DNA of 5,782 nucleotides from positions 1 through 5,782 of the forward strand of contig JAMCSM010000219.1 of the NCBI GenBank assembly GCA_023380915.1. Reading direction: 5' to 3'. Made by a program: the position numbers and the translations under genes. Below, piece by piece: positions 5,703 through 5,782 of this stretch. The notes below the pieces were generated by a model. It saw only the letters and a list, made by a program, of their open reading frames with translations, was not told the origin of the DNA and did no database searches. Position 1 is the first letter of the stretch; each line of letters opens with the position of its first letter. Source of the stretch: Actinomycetota bacterium (GTDB lineage: Bacteria > Actinomycetota > Humimicrobiia > Humimicrobiales > Humimicrobiaceae).

Positions 5703-5782
5703 GGAGGAGATAAAAGAATTACTTTAGATTTATATGGATTTATTCCCAGTGTTTGTGTAAATTTGATCTTTAACACATGCTT
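5703..5782 (+). other. Possible start of a further gene, cut by the window edge (ATT start?)
   Basis: A strong Shine-Dalgarno-like GGAGGAG (5703-5709) lies 8 bases before an ATT (5718-5720). That frame is open to the end of the window and reads ITLDLYGFIPSVCVNLIFNTC. No ATG or GTG is suitably placed: the ATG at 5734 opens a frame that stops after eight codons, and an in-frame TTG further on has no ribosome binding site. Rare ATT initiation, as in infC, is one explanation; an ATG altered to ATT by mutation or base error is another. The gene would be co-transcribed with csoR, since no terminator lies between. I do not recognise the product from 21 residues. Confidence 0.35.

Noticed and set aside
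1..5782. CRISPR array, insertion sequence or phage attachment site
   Set aside because: No regularly spaced repeats, terminal inverted repeats, transposase frames or integrase are seen on either strand.

Overview
The window is an AT-rich stretch of bacterial chromosome, probably from an uncultured or little-studied anaerobe. Three things point that way. There is a ferredoxin-dependent 2-oxoacid oxidoreductase. There is a pseudopilin-like protein with the [28 protein letters not shown] N-terminus and C-terminal DG motif that are very abundant in Planctomycetes/Lentisphaerae/Verrucomicrobia and Omnitrophota-like genomes. The third is the low G+C with simple sigma70-like promoters. The phylum assignment is inference; the 23S rRNA end would settle it.

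Layout. Bases 1 to about 187 are the 3' end of a 23S rRNA gene (+ strand). A strong GTAA-loop hairpin terminator (207-232) follows, with no 5S rRNA between them. Converging on it from the other strand are three genes: a pseudopilin (2813-3685), korA (1126-2772, fused gamma-alpha subunit) and korB (371-1129, beta subunit). korA and korB overlap by ATGA and encode one enzyme. The korB frame ends at a TAA, but the same frame stays open for 40 more family-like codons (248-370), so korB appears to carry a recent nonsense change or a base error. A gene-free gap of about 290 bases (3686-3975) follows.

The right third (3976-5782, + strand) is a compact regulated module. A promoter with a G-rich operator in its spacer drives ccdA (membrane thiol-electron carrier, TTG start) and a membrane-anchored TlpA/ResA-like thioredoxin with WCPPC. 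A second, nearly identical promoter-operator overlaps the stop codon of the thioredoxin gene and drives a CsoR/RcnR-family repressor with the Cys-His-Cys copper ligand set. Its operator reads TACT-G6-T-AGTA, the known RcnR-type site. The spacing predicts a leaderless csoR mRNA starting at its AUG. The simplest reading is an autoregulated, metal-responsive (probably Cu(I)) unit that supplies reducing equivalents to proteins outside the cytoplasm. It resembles the Scs copper-tolerance thiol systems in concept, but is built from CcdA + TlpA + CsoR. A further reading frame behind a strong Shine-Dalgarno runs off the right edge. It would have to start at ATT, or ATG if one base is wrong.
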